A DNA stretch of 8,516 bases from assembly GCA_946414115.1 (NCBI GenBank), contig CAMKNF010000083.1:1-8516 (forward strand). Reading direction: 5' to 3'. A model generated the notes under the pieces. It saw only the letters and a program-made list of their open reading frames with translations, searched no databases and had not been told where the DNA came from. The position numbers were made by a program, and so were the translations under genes. Positions 1-5,394 of the stretch are shown here, one piece after another. The DNA is from an uncultured Ruminococcus sp. (GTDB lineage: Bacteria; Bacillota; Clostridia; Oscillospirales; Acutalibacteraceae). The number at the start of each line of letters is the position of its first letter. The stretch's first letter is position 1.

Positions 1-25
1 ATCGGTATAGTTTGATTGCCACTGC

Positions 26-113
26 GGACACGGCACGCCGTGTCCCTACGACTGTAATACAAACGTTTCCTGTATCGCCGTAGGGGACGGCATCCTTGAC
101 GTCCCGAAACGTT
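26..113. repeat. GC-rich intergenic palindromic repeat (two hairpins)
   Basis: Bases 26-45 form a perfect inverted repeat: GGACACGGC (26-34), a 2-base centre AC, then GCCGTGTCC (37-45). A second imperfect hairpin pairs GGGACG (84-89) with CGTCCC (100-105). The halves are also related to each other: GTCCCTACG at 42-50 is nearly the reverse complement of CGTAGGGGAC at 79-88, and ACGTTTC (63-69) is the reverse complement of GAAACGT (106-112). No reading frame covers it. Such nested GTAGGG/GTCCC palindromes in an otherwise AT-rich intergenic region resemble the dispersed palindromic repeats (REP- or MITE-like) common in gut Clostridia; that family assignment is from memory and needs a genome-wide copy count. 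Confidence 0.6.
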
Positions 114-283
114 ACCTATAAATCAATTTATAATTCGGGCTACAATTTTCTCCAAACAAACCGACTTTTCCACTCGATTTGCCCGCCGAGGCACTCGGCA
201 AATTATCGTTTAGCTTACTTAAGGGGATGACCTGATTAATAATTTTCTAAAAGTATAAAAATCAACTGAATTTTGTCCGTATC
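114..283. other. Intergenic stretch, no gene seen
   Basis: No plausible coding frame with a ribosome binding site is visible on either strand. The only structure is a bulged hairpin at 177-203: ATTTG (177-181) and CCGAG (186-190) pair with CTCGG (194-198) and CAAAT (199-203), leaving four unpaired bases in the left arm. It has no T-tract on either side, so it does not look like an intrinsic terminator; it may belong to the repeat-rich region upstream. Confidence 0.5.
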
Positions 284-312
284 TTGTCACGGTCGGTTTG
301 GTATTATATAGA
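284..312 (+). promoter_or_regulatory. Possible promoter for the 11-codon ORF
   Basis: TTGTCA (284-289) and TATAGA (307-312) are 17 bases apart. An overlapping alternative is an extended -10, TG-G-TATTAT (299-307), without a good -35. Either would start transcription about 30-40 bases upstream of the strong ribosome binding site at 345-349. The hexamers are imperfect, so this is a moderate prediction. Confidence 0.4.
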
Positions 313-355
313 CACAACAAAGCGAAACACACCGAAACGACGAAAGGAGATACTT

Positions 356-391
356 ATGTTCTACATTTTACGTTGGTTATTTAAGGATTAA
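356..391 (+). CDS. 11-residue putative microprotein or leader peptide
   Basis: An ATG at 356 opens a 12-codon frame reading MFYILRWLFKD, closed by TAA at 389-391. The case for translation is its setting: AGGAG (345-349, inside GAAAGGAGA) lies six bases before the ATG, a candidate promoter lies upstream, and a hairpin with a T-tract lies 16 bases downstream. The peptide has a hydrophobic, aromatic core (FYILRWLF) with Arg, Lys and Asp, so it might sit at the membrane face. It is convergent with copA. I do not recognise a family. It could be a stand-alone microprotein, the remnant of a longer gene, or a leader peptide, though no regulated gene follows on the same strand. The coding call is inference from the signals, not from homology. 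Confidence 0.4.
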   Translation: MFYILRWLFKD

Positions 392-407
392 TTACGATAT
401 ATTATTG

Positions 408-450
408 AAAGGTCAGGACTCTTCTGAATGAATCCTGACCTTTTCTTTTT
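408..450 (+). terminator. Intrinsic terminator (plus strand; may also serve copA)
   Basis: AAAGGTCAGGA (408-418) pairs perfectly with TCCTGACCTTT (433-443) around a 14-base loop, and the right arm runs into TTTTCTTTTT (441-450). This is a good rho-independent terminator for the plus-strand transcript carrying the 11-codon ORF. Read on the minus strand the same stem lies just beyond the copA stop codon, but only TTTCAATAATA follows, so it is a weaker terminator for copA. A shared hairpin between convergent units is the simplest reading. Confidence 0.75.
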
Positions 451-455
451 CTATA

Positions 456-659
456 TTATCCGATAACTGTGTAACCCTTGTCCTCTACTGCCTTTTTAAG
501 CGTTTCAAATGGCACGTCCTTTTCAAGTGTGACAACGGCTGTTCCCTTTACGTGACTTGCTTCAGCCTGAATTACGCCGTCAAGCTCTTCAAGTGTTTTT
601 TTGACTGTTGCCTCGCAATGAGGGCACATCATTCCTTCAATTTTAATTGTCTTTTCCAT
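456..659 (-). CDS. Possible internally initiated CopZ-like copper chaperone (67 aa)
   Basis: In frame within the 3' end of copA, Met766 is preceded by AAGGAG (674-669) with nine bases before the ATG, as good as any ribosome binding site in this window and better than that of copA itself. Initiation here would give a free 67-residue protein beginning MEKTIKIEGMMCPHC, exactly one HMA/CopZ domain with its MxCxxC Cu(I) site and no linker. The domain boundary coincides with the start. CopZ proteins are soluble cytosolic chaperones that carry Cu(I) to CopA and to copper regulators. The likely history is an ancestral copZ downstream of copA that lost the intervening stop. Whether the start is used is inference; the alternative is that only the fused form is made. 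Confidence 0.45.
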   Translation of the reverse strand: MEKTIKIEGMMCPHCEATVKKTLEELDGVIQAEASHVKGTAVVTLEKDVPFETLKKAVEDKGYTVIG

Positions 660-2957
660 TTGTACATTCTCCTTTTCAATAGTTTTTACTGTTTCTGTTT
701 GTATATTATTTTTTCGGATTTTTACAAAATTCAGCCGTAAAGCGTTTGTGACAACACAAAAGCTTGAAAGGCTCATAGCCGCTGCGGCAAACATCGGATT
801 TAATCTCCAGCCGAGCAAGGGTATAAACAAACCTGCGGCAATCGGGATTCCGATTGCGTTGTAAATGAATGCCCAGAACAGGTTTTCGTGAATATTTCTG
901 AGTGTTGCACGTCCGAGCCTGATTGCGGCAGGAACGTCTGAAAGTCTGCTTTTCATTAACACAACGTCTGCCGCATCAATTGCAACGTCAGTTCCTGCGC
1001 CGATTGCTATACCGACGTCAGCACTTGTAAGTGCAGGTGCGTCGTTGATTCCGTCACCTACCATTGCAACTCTGCCTTTTTGTCGCAACTTTGAAACAAC
1101 CTTTTCCTTTCCGTCAGGCAGAACTCCTGCGATTACTTCGTCAACTCCTGCAAGCTTTCCGACTGCATTTGCTGTTTTTTCGTTGTCGCCTGTAAGCATA
1201 ACAACGTGCAAGCCCATATCGTGCAGTTCCTTTACCGCCTCGGCACTGTCCTCTTTTATTTCATCGGCTACAGCTATTATACCGAGAAGTTTATTTCCTT
1301 TAGCGAAATATAACGGCGTTTTACCCTCATCTGCAAGGTTTTCTGCTGTTGCAATCGCCTTATCGGGAATCTGCGTAAATTCTGAAATATACCTTAAATT
1401 TCCGCCGTAAACTGCTTTGCCTTCTAAAATTCCCGACAAGCCACTGCCCGACGTTATTTTAAATTCATCTACATCATCAGGTGCAAGTCCGACCTCGCTC
1501 GCTTTTGCAACAATCGCTTTTGCAAGAGGGTGCTCGCTTTTACACTCAAGCGCAAGTGCTGTTTTCATAAGTTCGGTTTTATCGGAATTAAATGAGATAA
1601 TATCGGTAACCTTCGGCTCGCCTTTTGTGATTGTTCCTGTTTTGTCGAGAGCAACAATTTTAATCTTGCCCGACTGTTCGAGCGACTCGGCGGTTTTGAA
1701 CAAGATTCCGTTTTTTGCTCCTACTCCGCTACCAACCATAATTGCAACAGGAGTTGCAAGACCGAGCGCACACGGACAGCTTATTACAAGCACCGAAATT
1801 GCTCTTGCAAGCGCAGAGCCAACGCCCTCTCCGACCAACAACCACACAGCTGCGGTGATTATCGCAATCGCAATTACAACGGGCACGAACACGCCTGAAA
1901 CCTTGTCAGCCGCCTTTGCGATCGGAGCTTTTGTAGCTGATGCATCACTCACCATCTTAATAATCTGCGAAAGCGTTGTGTCCTCGCCCACTCGTGAGGC
2001 TTCGCATTTTATGAAACCCGACTGATTGATTGTCGCCGCTGAAACAACGTCGCCCTTGCTTTTATCAACAGGAATACTCTCGCCTGTCAGAGCAGATTCA
2101 TTAACTGCGCTGTTGCCCTCAATTATAATTCCGTCAACGGGAATACTCTCGCCGGGGCGGACTACGAAAATATCGCCCTTTTTTACCTTATCAATTGAAA
2201 CCTGCGTTTCCTTGCCGTCAATAAGGATAACGGCTGTTTTCGGCGCAAGTCTGATAAGGCTTTTGAGTGCGTCGGTTGTTTTGCCTTTGGAACGTGCTTC
2301 AAGCATTTTGCCGACGGTAATCAGAGTTAAAATCATAGCCGCAGATTCAAAATAAAGCTCGTGCATATACGTCATAACGCCGCTCATATTACCTGCAAGC
2401 TGTGCGTTTGTCATTGCAAACAGAGCATAGGTGCTGTAAACAAACGCCGCCGAAGAGCCGAGAGCTACAAGCGTATCCATATTCGGCGCACGATTAAAAA
2501 GTGCTTTAAATCCGCTTATAAAAAACTTCTGATTTATCACCATAACAGCTGATGTCAGCAAAAGCTGAATAAGTCCCATTGCAATATGGTTATTCTCTAA
2601 AAACTGCTGCAGAGGAAATCCCCACATCATATGTCCCATTGAAAAGTACATCAGCACAACAAGGAAAACAAGTGAGGCAATAAGTCTTTTTAAAAGTGCA
2701 GGTGTTTCGGTATCTTTTAGGTTATCGTCTTTTTCAGAATTATTCGATTTTCTTTCCGAGCCTTTGAGCGTTGCGCCGTAGCCTGCACTTTCAACAGCGG
2801 CTATAACCTCGTCGGGCTTTACATCTCCCTCAACGCCCATGGAATTTGTAAGCAGACTTACAGAGCAAGAGGTTACGCCGTCAAGCTTTGAAACAGCCTT
2901 TTCAATCCTCGCACTGCAAGCGGCACAGCTCATACCCGTAACATTATATTGCTTCAT
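456..2957 (-). CDS. copA: Copper-exporting P1B-type ATPase CopA with N- and C-terminal HMA domains
   Basis: This 833-residue protein is a Cu(I)-exporting P-type ATPase of the cytoplasmic membrane. An N-terminal heavy-metal-associated (HMA) domain has GMSCAAC, with metal-binding Cys11 and Cys14. Eight membrane segments are expected, starting near residue 91. Visible catalytic motifs are TGES (291-294) in the actuator domain, CPC (394-396) in TM6, DKTGT (438-442) with phosphorylated Asp438, HP (476-477) in the nucleotide domain, and GDGIND (634-639). Tyr699-Asn700 and MSLSS (728-732) in TM7/TM8 fit the copper-specific 1B-1 signature. Unusually, after a linker of about 20 residues a second HMA domain (767-833) with GMMCPHC (Cys778, Cys781) closes the protein, resembling a fused CopZ chaperone. 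The ATG lies nine bases after the csoR stop with only a weak GAG as ribosome binding site, which suggests translational coupling. Expression should follow the CsoR-controlled promoter near 3312-3340. Confidence 0.96.
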   Translation of the reverse strand: MKQYNVTGMSCAACSARIEKAVSKLDGVTSCSVSLLTNSMGVEGDVKPDEVIAAVESAGYGATLKGSERKSNNSEKDDNLKDTETPALLKRLIASLVFLVVLMYFSMGHMMWGFPLQQFLENNHIAMGLIQLLLTSAVMVINQKFFISGFKALFNRAPNMDTLVALGSSAAFVYSTYALFAMTNAQLAGNMSGVMTYMHELYFESAAMILTLITVGKMLEARSKGKTTDALKSLIRLAPKTAVILIDGKETQVSIDKVKKGDIFVVRPGESIPVDGIIIEGNSAVNESALTGESIPVDKSKGDVVSAATINQSGFIKCEASRVGEDTTLSQIIKMVSDASATKAPIAKAADKVSGVFVPVVIAIAIITAAVWLLVGEGVGSALARAISVLVISCPCALGLATPVAIMVGSGVGAKNGILFKTAESLEQSGKIKIVALDKTGTITKGEPKVTDIISFNSDKTELMKTALALECKSEHPLAKAIVAKASEVGLAPDDVDEFKITSGSGLSGILEGKAVYGGNLRYISEFTQIPDKAIATAENLADEGKTPLYFAKGNKLLGIIAVADEIKEDSAEAVKELHDMGLHVVMLTGDNEKTANAVGKLAGVDEVIAGVLPDGKEKVVSKLRQKGRVAMVGDGINDAPALTSADVGIAIGAGTDVAIDAADVVLMKSRLSDVPAAIRLGRATLRNIHENLFWAFIYNAIGIPIAAGLFIPLLGWRLNPMFAAAAMSLSSFCVVTNALRLNFVKIRKNNIQTETVKTIEKENVQMEKTIKIEGMMCPHCEATVKKTLEELDGVIQAEASHVKGTAVVTLEKDVPFETLKKAVEDKGYTVIG
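669..674 (-). promoter_or_regulatory. Internal Shine-Dalgarno site in copA for the CopZ-like domain
   Basis: AAGGAG on the minus strand, inside the copA reading frame at the end of the linker, nine bases upstream of an in-frame ATG at 659-657. It encodes the Lys-Glu of the linker EKEN, so it could be coincidental, but position, strength and spacing all fit a functional ribosome binding site. Confidence 0.5.
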
Positions 2958-2966
2958 CTAATCATC

Positions 2967-3269
2967 TCACTTCATCAGTTTTTGCAAGGTATTGACAAGC
3001 TCGTCAATAGTTTCGTCCTTTCCCTCTCTTATATCATTTGCAACGCACGTTCGGATATGATTTGCAAGCAGTTCTTTGTTGAATGAATTAAGCGCCGCAT
3101 TGACCGCCGCAACCTGAATCAGAATATCGGTGCAGTAGGCGTCCTTTTCGACCATACCTTTAATTCCTCTGATTTGCCCCTCAATCCTGCTGAGCCTGTT
3201 AATCAGCTTTTTGTATTCATCGGAATCACGCTTTTTAGTTTTGCGAGAACAGCAACAGTTTTTTTCCAT
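2967..3269 (-). CDS. csoR: Copper-sensing transcriptional repressor CsoR
   Basis: This is a 100-residue, all-helical repressor of the CsoR/RcnR family (Trns_repr_metal). It binds operator DNA without copper and releases it when Cu(I) occupies the Cys-His-Cys site. The ligands are visible: Cys46 (AYCTDIL), His71 and Cys75 (NHIRTC), with the expected spacing and matching the numbering of the B. subtilis protein. The family core RLSRIEGQIRGI spans 25-36. The N-terminus has an additional CCC cluster (5-7) in a basic stretch, which might hold extra thiol ligands. I chose the ATG at 3269 because AGG (3280-3278) lies eight bases upstream; earlier GTG and ATG codons at 3278 and 3275 lie on or next to that site. 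It is the first gene of an operon with copA and most likely represses itself through the two palindromes at 3291-3333. Confidence 0.95.
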   Translation of the reverse strand: MEKNCCCSRKTKKRDSDEYKKLINRLSRIEGQIRGIKGMVEKDAYCTDILIQVAAVNAALNSFNKELLANHIRTCVANDIREGKDETIDELVNTLQKLMK

Positions 3270-3290
3270 ATTCATCACCTGTCGTTAAAT

Positions 3291-3307
3291 ATACCCCACA
3301 AGGGTAT
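3291..3307. promoter_or_regulatory. CsoR operator, downstream box
   Basis: ATACCCCACAAGGGTAT, a near-perfect inverted repeat of the TACCC...GGGTA type bound by CsoR proteins. It covers the expected transcription start region of the csoR-copA promoter. It lies 26 bases (start to start) from the second box, which could place two CsoR tetramers next to each other on DNA. Confidence 0.85.
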
Positions 3308-3311
3308 TTTA

Positions 3312-3340
3312 ATTATATACCCCCTAAGGGTATCTGTCAA
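3312..3340 (-). promoter_or_regulatory. csoR-copA sigma-A promoter
   Basis: On the minus strand, TTGACA (3340-3335) and TATAAT (3317-3312) both match consensus and are separated by exactly 17 bases. The spacer is itself a CsoR palindrome (3317-3333). Repressor binding would occlude RNA polymerase directly, giving a strong promoter held off until copper is present. The predicted transcript starts near 3305, about 35 bases before the csoR ATG. Confidence 0.92.
3317..3333. promoter_or_regulatory. CsoR operator, promoter-spacer box
   Basis: ATACCCCCTAAGGGTAT occupies the -35/-10 spacer of the csoR-copA promoter and touches the -10 hexamer. It shares the ATACCCC and AAGGGTAT half-sites with the box at 3291-3307. 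Copper operons of many Firmicutes carry this type of pseudo-palindrome; the adjacent csoR gene makes the assignment strong. Confidence 0.88.
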
Positions 3341-3344
3341 GAGC

Positions 3345-3377
3345 AAAAAAAGACTGCACAAAATATCCTGTGCAGTC
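3345..3377 (-). terminator. Intrinsic terminator after the 60-residue membrane protein
   Basis: GACTGCACA (3352-3360) pairs perfectly with TGTGCAGTC (3369-3377) around an 8-base loop. On the minus strand the stem is followed by seven T (3351-3345), a strong rho-independent terminator placed right after the stop at 3387. It insulates the csoR-copA promoter from upstream transcription. On the plus strand a T-run at 3383-3388 also follows, so it may act in both directions. Confidence 0.88.
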
Positions 3378-3386
3378 AGAAATTTT

Positions 3387-3569
3387 TTATTTCATCAAAC
3401 CGTCTTTGTCGTAGTATTCCTTATCGGAAAGCTCTTCCTTTTCGTCAAGGTTATATTCACTGCTCTTAAACAGACCGCTTCCGGTACGGTAATTGTGATT
3501 TGCTCCCCTGCGAAACGCATAAGCAATGATTACAACCAACACCAACAGCCAAAAAACAAGCCAGCCCAT
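3387..3569 (-). CDS. Small single-pass membrane protein, function unknown
   Basis: This 60-residue protein has one strong hydrophobic segment at residues 2-19 (rich in W, L, V, I), immediately followed by RR and then a polar, highly charged tail of about 40 residues (EKEELSDKEYYDKD). By the positive-inside rule the tail is probably cytoplasmic. The ATG at 3569 is well supported by GGGAG (3581-3577) seven bases upstream. It has its own consensus promoter and a terminator at 3345-3377, so it is a separate transcript from csoR-copA in spite of being adjacent. I recognise no family. The short anchor-plus-tail layout is typical of small regulators or accessory subunits of membrane complexes, but nothing here identifies a partner. 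Confidence 0.75.
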   Translation of the reverse strand: MGWLVFWLLVLVVIIAYAFRRGANHNYRTGSGLFKSSEYNLDEKEELSDKEYYDKDGLMK

Positions 3570-3625
3570 AATGTTACTCCCTTAAAATAAAAAGCAAATA
3601 TTATATTATTTGAATGATTGAGGAC

Positions 3626-3654
3626 AGTATACTCCTAAATTTGACGCCTGTCAA
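3626..3654 (-). promoter_or_regulatory. Sigma-A promoter of the 60-residue membrane protein
   Basis: On the minus strand TTGACA (3654-3649) and TATACT (3631-3626) are exactly 17 bases apart. The -35 is one arm of a short inverted repeat, TTGAC-GCCT-GTCAA (3641-3654), which could be chance or an operator. The transcript would start near 3619 with a leader of about 50 bases. Confidence 0.8.
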
Positions 3655-3682
3655 TATTTTTTATATATAAAATTGGTAAAAT

Positions 3683-3865
3683 CTATTGTTGCTCTTCTTC
3701 CTCTTTGAGATTGTCAAGTGCAACACGCACCGCCTCAACAACAAACGCAGAAAAAGTACAGTCTGTTCCCACAAGAGCCGCTTCAACCTCGTCGATAACG
3801 TCGTTTGGGAAACGTATGCTTTTATTCGTAGTCTGCGGAATTTTAGGTATTTTAAATTTCTTCAT
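3683..3865 (-). CDS. Ribbon-helix-helix (Arc/MetJ-type) DNA-binding protein
   Basis: This 60-residue protein fits the ribbon-helix-helix fold. A short strand NKSIRFP (14-20) is followed by a first helix from about 21 to 33, a turn around GTDCTF, then a long second helix (about 39-55) ending in an acidic tail EEEEQQ. Such proteins bind DNA as dimers through the paired strands, as repressors or antitoxins. The ATG at 3865 is chosen because GGAG (3877-3874) lies eight bases upstream; an earlier GTG at 3874 overlaps that site. No toxin-like gene is adjacent. It is divergent from the lipoprotein at 4008, and the shared region holds repeated TTGCA motifs, so it may control that promoter and its own. 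No terminator follows, so transcription may run into the membrane-protein gene at 3569. Confidence 0.75.
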   Translation of the reverse strand: MKKFKIPKIPQTTNKSIRFPNDVIDEVEAALVGTDCTFSAFVVEAVRVALDNLKEEEEQQ

Positions 3866-3923
3866 ATAAAGCACTCCGTATTACAAATTATAATTATATT
3901 GTAATTGAAATTTATTTAATAAA

Positions 3924-3954
3924 TGTTGCACAATTGCGTTGCATTTTGTTGCAC
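3924..3954. repeat. TTGCA-type iterated motif in the divergent promoter region
   Basis: TGTTGCAC occurs twice as a direct repeat (3924-3931 and 3947-3954), 23 bases apart start to start, about two helical turns. Between them are TTGCG (3934-3938) and TTGCAT (3939-3944), the latter being the -35 of the plus-strand promoter. Iterated short motifs spaced around a -35 are typical operator architecture; the adjacent ribbon-helix-helix gene is the obvious candidate binder. The repeat is seen directly, the binding is inference. Confidence 0.6.
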
Positions 3955-3967
3955 GTTATGATATAAT
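3939..3967 (+). promoter_or_regulatory. Promoter of the LRR lipoprotein gene
   Basis: TTGCAT (3939-3944), a 17-base spacer, and consensus TATAAT (3962-3967). A TG dinucleotide at 3959-3960 makes it an extended -10 (TGaTATAAT). This is one of the strongest promoters in the window and would give a leader of about 35 bases before the ATG at 4008. Confidence 0.82.
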
Positions 3968-4007
3968 GTAAAAGCTCAATAAAATTATTAAAGAAAGAGG
4001 GATTTTT

Positions 4008-4496
4008 ATGTATTTAAAATCAAAATCAATGAGCAAAAAAATTATAGGAAGTATTATTCTATTGATAAATTCGATCGTTTTAACAACTGTTTGCATAACT
4101 GGTTGCGGAACAACAAAGCTTGAAGATTTTTCCTACAGTATTGAAAACAACGTAGTAATAATTAAAGGCTATTTAGGCAACGATACAAACATCATTATCC
4201 CCGATAAAATTGAAGGTTCAAAAGTTACTACAATCGGAGAAGAGGCTTTTGTTGATAATGATGTAATTGAAACAATTGAAATTCCTGATAGCGTAACTAC
4301 ATTAGAAGAAGCTGCAATTCATCACTGTGAGAATTTATCAGCAATCACTATGTCCGATTCACTGTTTAACACATATATTGATGAAAACGGTGAATTTTCA
4401 TACACAATTTACGGTTGTCCTAATTTATATATTAACGGTGTACTTATGGATGCTAAATATGGTCGCAACAAACCGAGAGTACTTAAACAAGATTAA
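4008..4496 (+). CDS. BspA-type leucine-rich-repeat lipoprotein
   Basis: This 162-residue protein has a basic N-terminus, a hydrophobic segment (about 12-30) and a lipobox ITGC with Cys33 as the expected lipidated residue. That implies export, cleavage by signal peptidase II and anchoring on the outer face of the membrane. Residues 73-95 and 96-118 are two tandem 23-residue repeats that begin VTT and end in PDS or SDS, the pattern of BspA-like LRR_5 proteins, which often mediate binding to surfaces or ligands. With only about two full repeats it is very short for the family, which commonly has many. GAGGG (3997-4001) lies six bases before the ATG; a second ATG at 4029 is too far away. Its DNA is AT-rich, as is the next gene. 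Co-transcription with 4581-5384 is likely, since no terminator is seen in the 84-base gap. Confidence 0.82.
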   Translation: MYLKSKSMSKKIIGSIILLINSIVLTTVCITGCGTTKLEDFSYSIENNVVIIKGYLGNDTNIIIPDKIEGSKVTTIGEEAFVDNDVIETIEIPDSVTTLEEAAIHHCENLSAITMSDSLFNTYIDENGEFSYTIYGCPNLYINGVLMDAKYGRNKPRVLKQD

Positions 4497-4580
4497 TCAT
4501 TACTATTGATAAATATTAAATAACCACCCCGGCTCAAATAATTCAAGAATAAACAAAGATAATTATATTGAGGTATAAAA

Positions 4581-5384
4581 ATGAAAATTAAAGTATTTTT
4601 TCTAATAGTTTTGATTATTTTCGGTATATTTTGCGGAGAATTTATGTACATAAATTGTAATGACAAATCATTTTTACCCGAATCACCTAATAATACAGAA
4701 CTATCTGATTTTAAAGAAGCATCAAATAAAATAAAAGTGTTTGAAGATGAATGCGAAAAAATACAAAGTCTTGTTGATTATACAAATAAAGAAGATATTG
4801 ATAAAGCAATCGAAAAAATAGATAATCTTAAAGACTACGCTAAAGAAAACATTATATATTTAAATTTACATACTGACGATATTGAAACGTGTTTTGACTT
4901 TTATGAATTATGTTCAAATCTTGAACTTGGAGAGGAATATGTTCAAAGTGAATCTGAAAAAGAAATCAACTTTGAAGATGAAATAAATAGCTTAAATGAA
5001 TATTATAATGATGTAATTGAAAAGTATGCAGCATTGTGTGAATTTTGCATAGACTTAAATTTAGATTATGAAAACGGATTAAGCGATACATTATCATTTG
5101 ATTTAAACACGGTTCAGTTTGAGCATGATTTAGCTCAAATTAAAATACTCCAATATTCTGATGAATATAATATTATGGAAGTAAATTATATTCCTGAAGC
5201 TTATGAATATATTATTACCAAATTGCAAGACAAAGCAGAAAAAGAAGCAACGATTGCTATTTACCAAAAATATTTATTAATAGCTCTGATAATTGATGCT
5301 ATCTTTATTTCAATTCTAATTGTTTTGATTATAAGAGGTAAGAAAAGGCAAAAGACAAATAAACCAATTACATTAACAGAATAA
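4581..5384 (+). CDS. Two-TM membrane protein with acidic helical ectodomain, function unknown
   Basis: This 267-residue protein has a hydrophobic N-terminal segment (about 5-24), roughly 200 residues of polar, acidic, probably helical sequence rich in Glu, Asp, Lys, Asn and Tyr, and a strong C-terminal membrane segment (about 231-252) followed by a basic tail RGKKRQK. Topology should place both termini in the cytoplasm and the middle outside. The exterior part carries six cysteines (26, 58, 104, 111, 153, 156), an even number that could form disulfides. No lipobox is seen at Cys18 or Cys26. GAGG (4570-4573) lies seven bases upstream of the ATG. It probably forms a transcription unit with the lipoprotein upstream and ends at the terminator at 5395-5431. 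Base composition is markedly AT-rich. I recognise no family and assign no function. Confidence 0.8.
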   Translation: MKIKVFFLIVLIIFGIFCGEFMYINCNDKSFLPESPNNTELSDFKEASNKIKVFEDECEKIQSLVDYTNKEDIDKAIEKIDNLKDYAKENIIYLNLHTDDIETCFDFYELCSNLELGEEYVQSESEKEINFEDEINSLNEYYNDVIEKYAALCEFCIDLNLDYENGLSDTLSFDLNTVQFEHDLAQIKILQYSDEYNIMEVNYIPEAYEYIITKLQDKAEKEATIAIYQKYLLIALIIDAIFISILIVLIIRGKKRQKTNKPITLTE

Positions 5385-5394
5385 TTATAGGTGT

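Noticed and set aside
177..203. Hairpin as a terminator
   Set aside because: The left arm has a four-base bulge and no T-tract follows on either strand.
1417..2025. 202-codon open frame on the plus strand opposite copA
   Set aside because: It lies wholly antisense to the conserved core of copA, has a low-complexity Ser/Ala/Thr/Ile/Pro composition and no supporting start signals; other plus-strand frames at 1045-1410, 2026-2355 and 2361-2552 are the same kind of shadow.
3174..3590. 138-codon plus-strand frame across csoR and the 60-residue membrane gene
   Set aside because: It crosses two minus-strand genes, the CsoR operators and a terminator, all better supported, so it cannot be a real gene.
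3683..4496. Toxin-antitoxin pair formed by the RHH protein and a neighbour
   Set aside because: RHH proteins are often antitoxins, but neither neighbour looks like a toxin: one is a small TM protein with its own promoter, the other an exported lipoprotein on the opposite strand.
4327..4509. 60-codon frame overlapping the end of the LRR lipoprotein gene
   Set aside because: It sits in another frame inside a better-supported gene and lacks a ribosome binding site; it offers no sign of a programmed frameshift.
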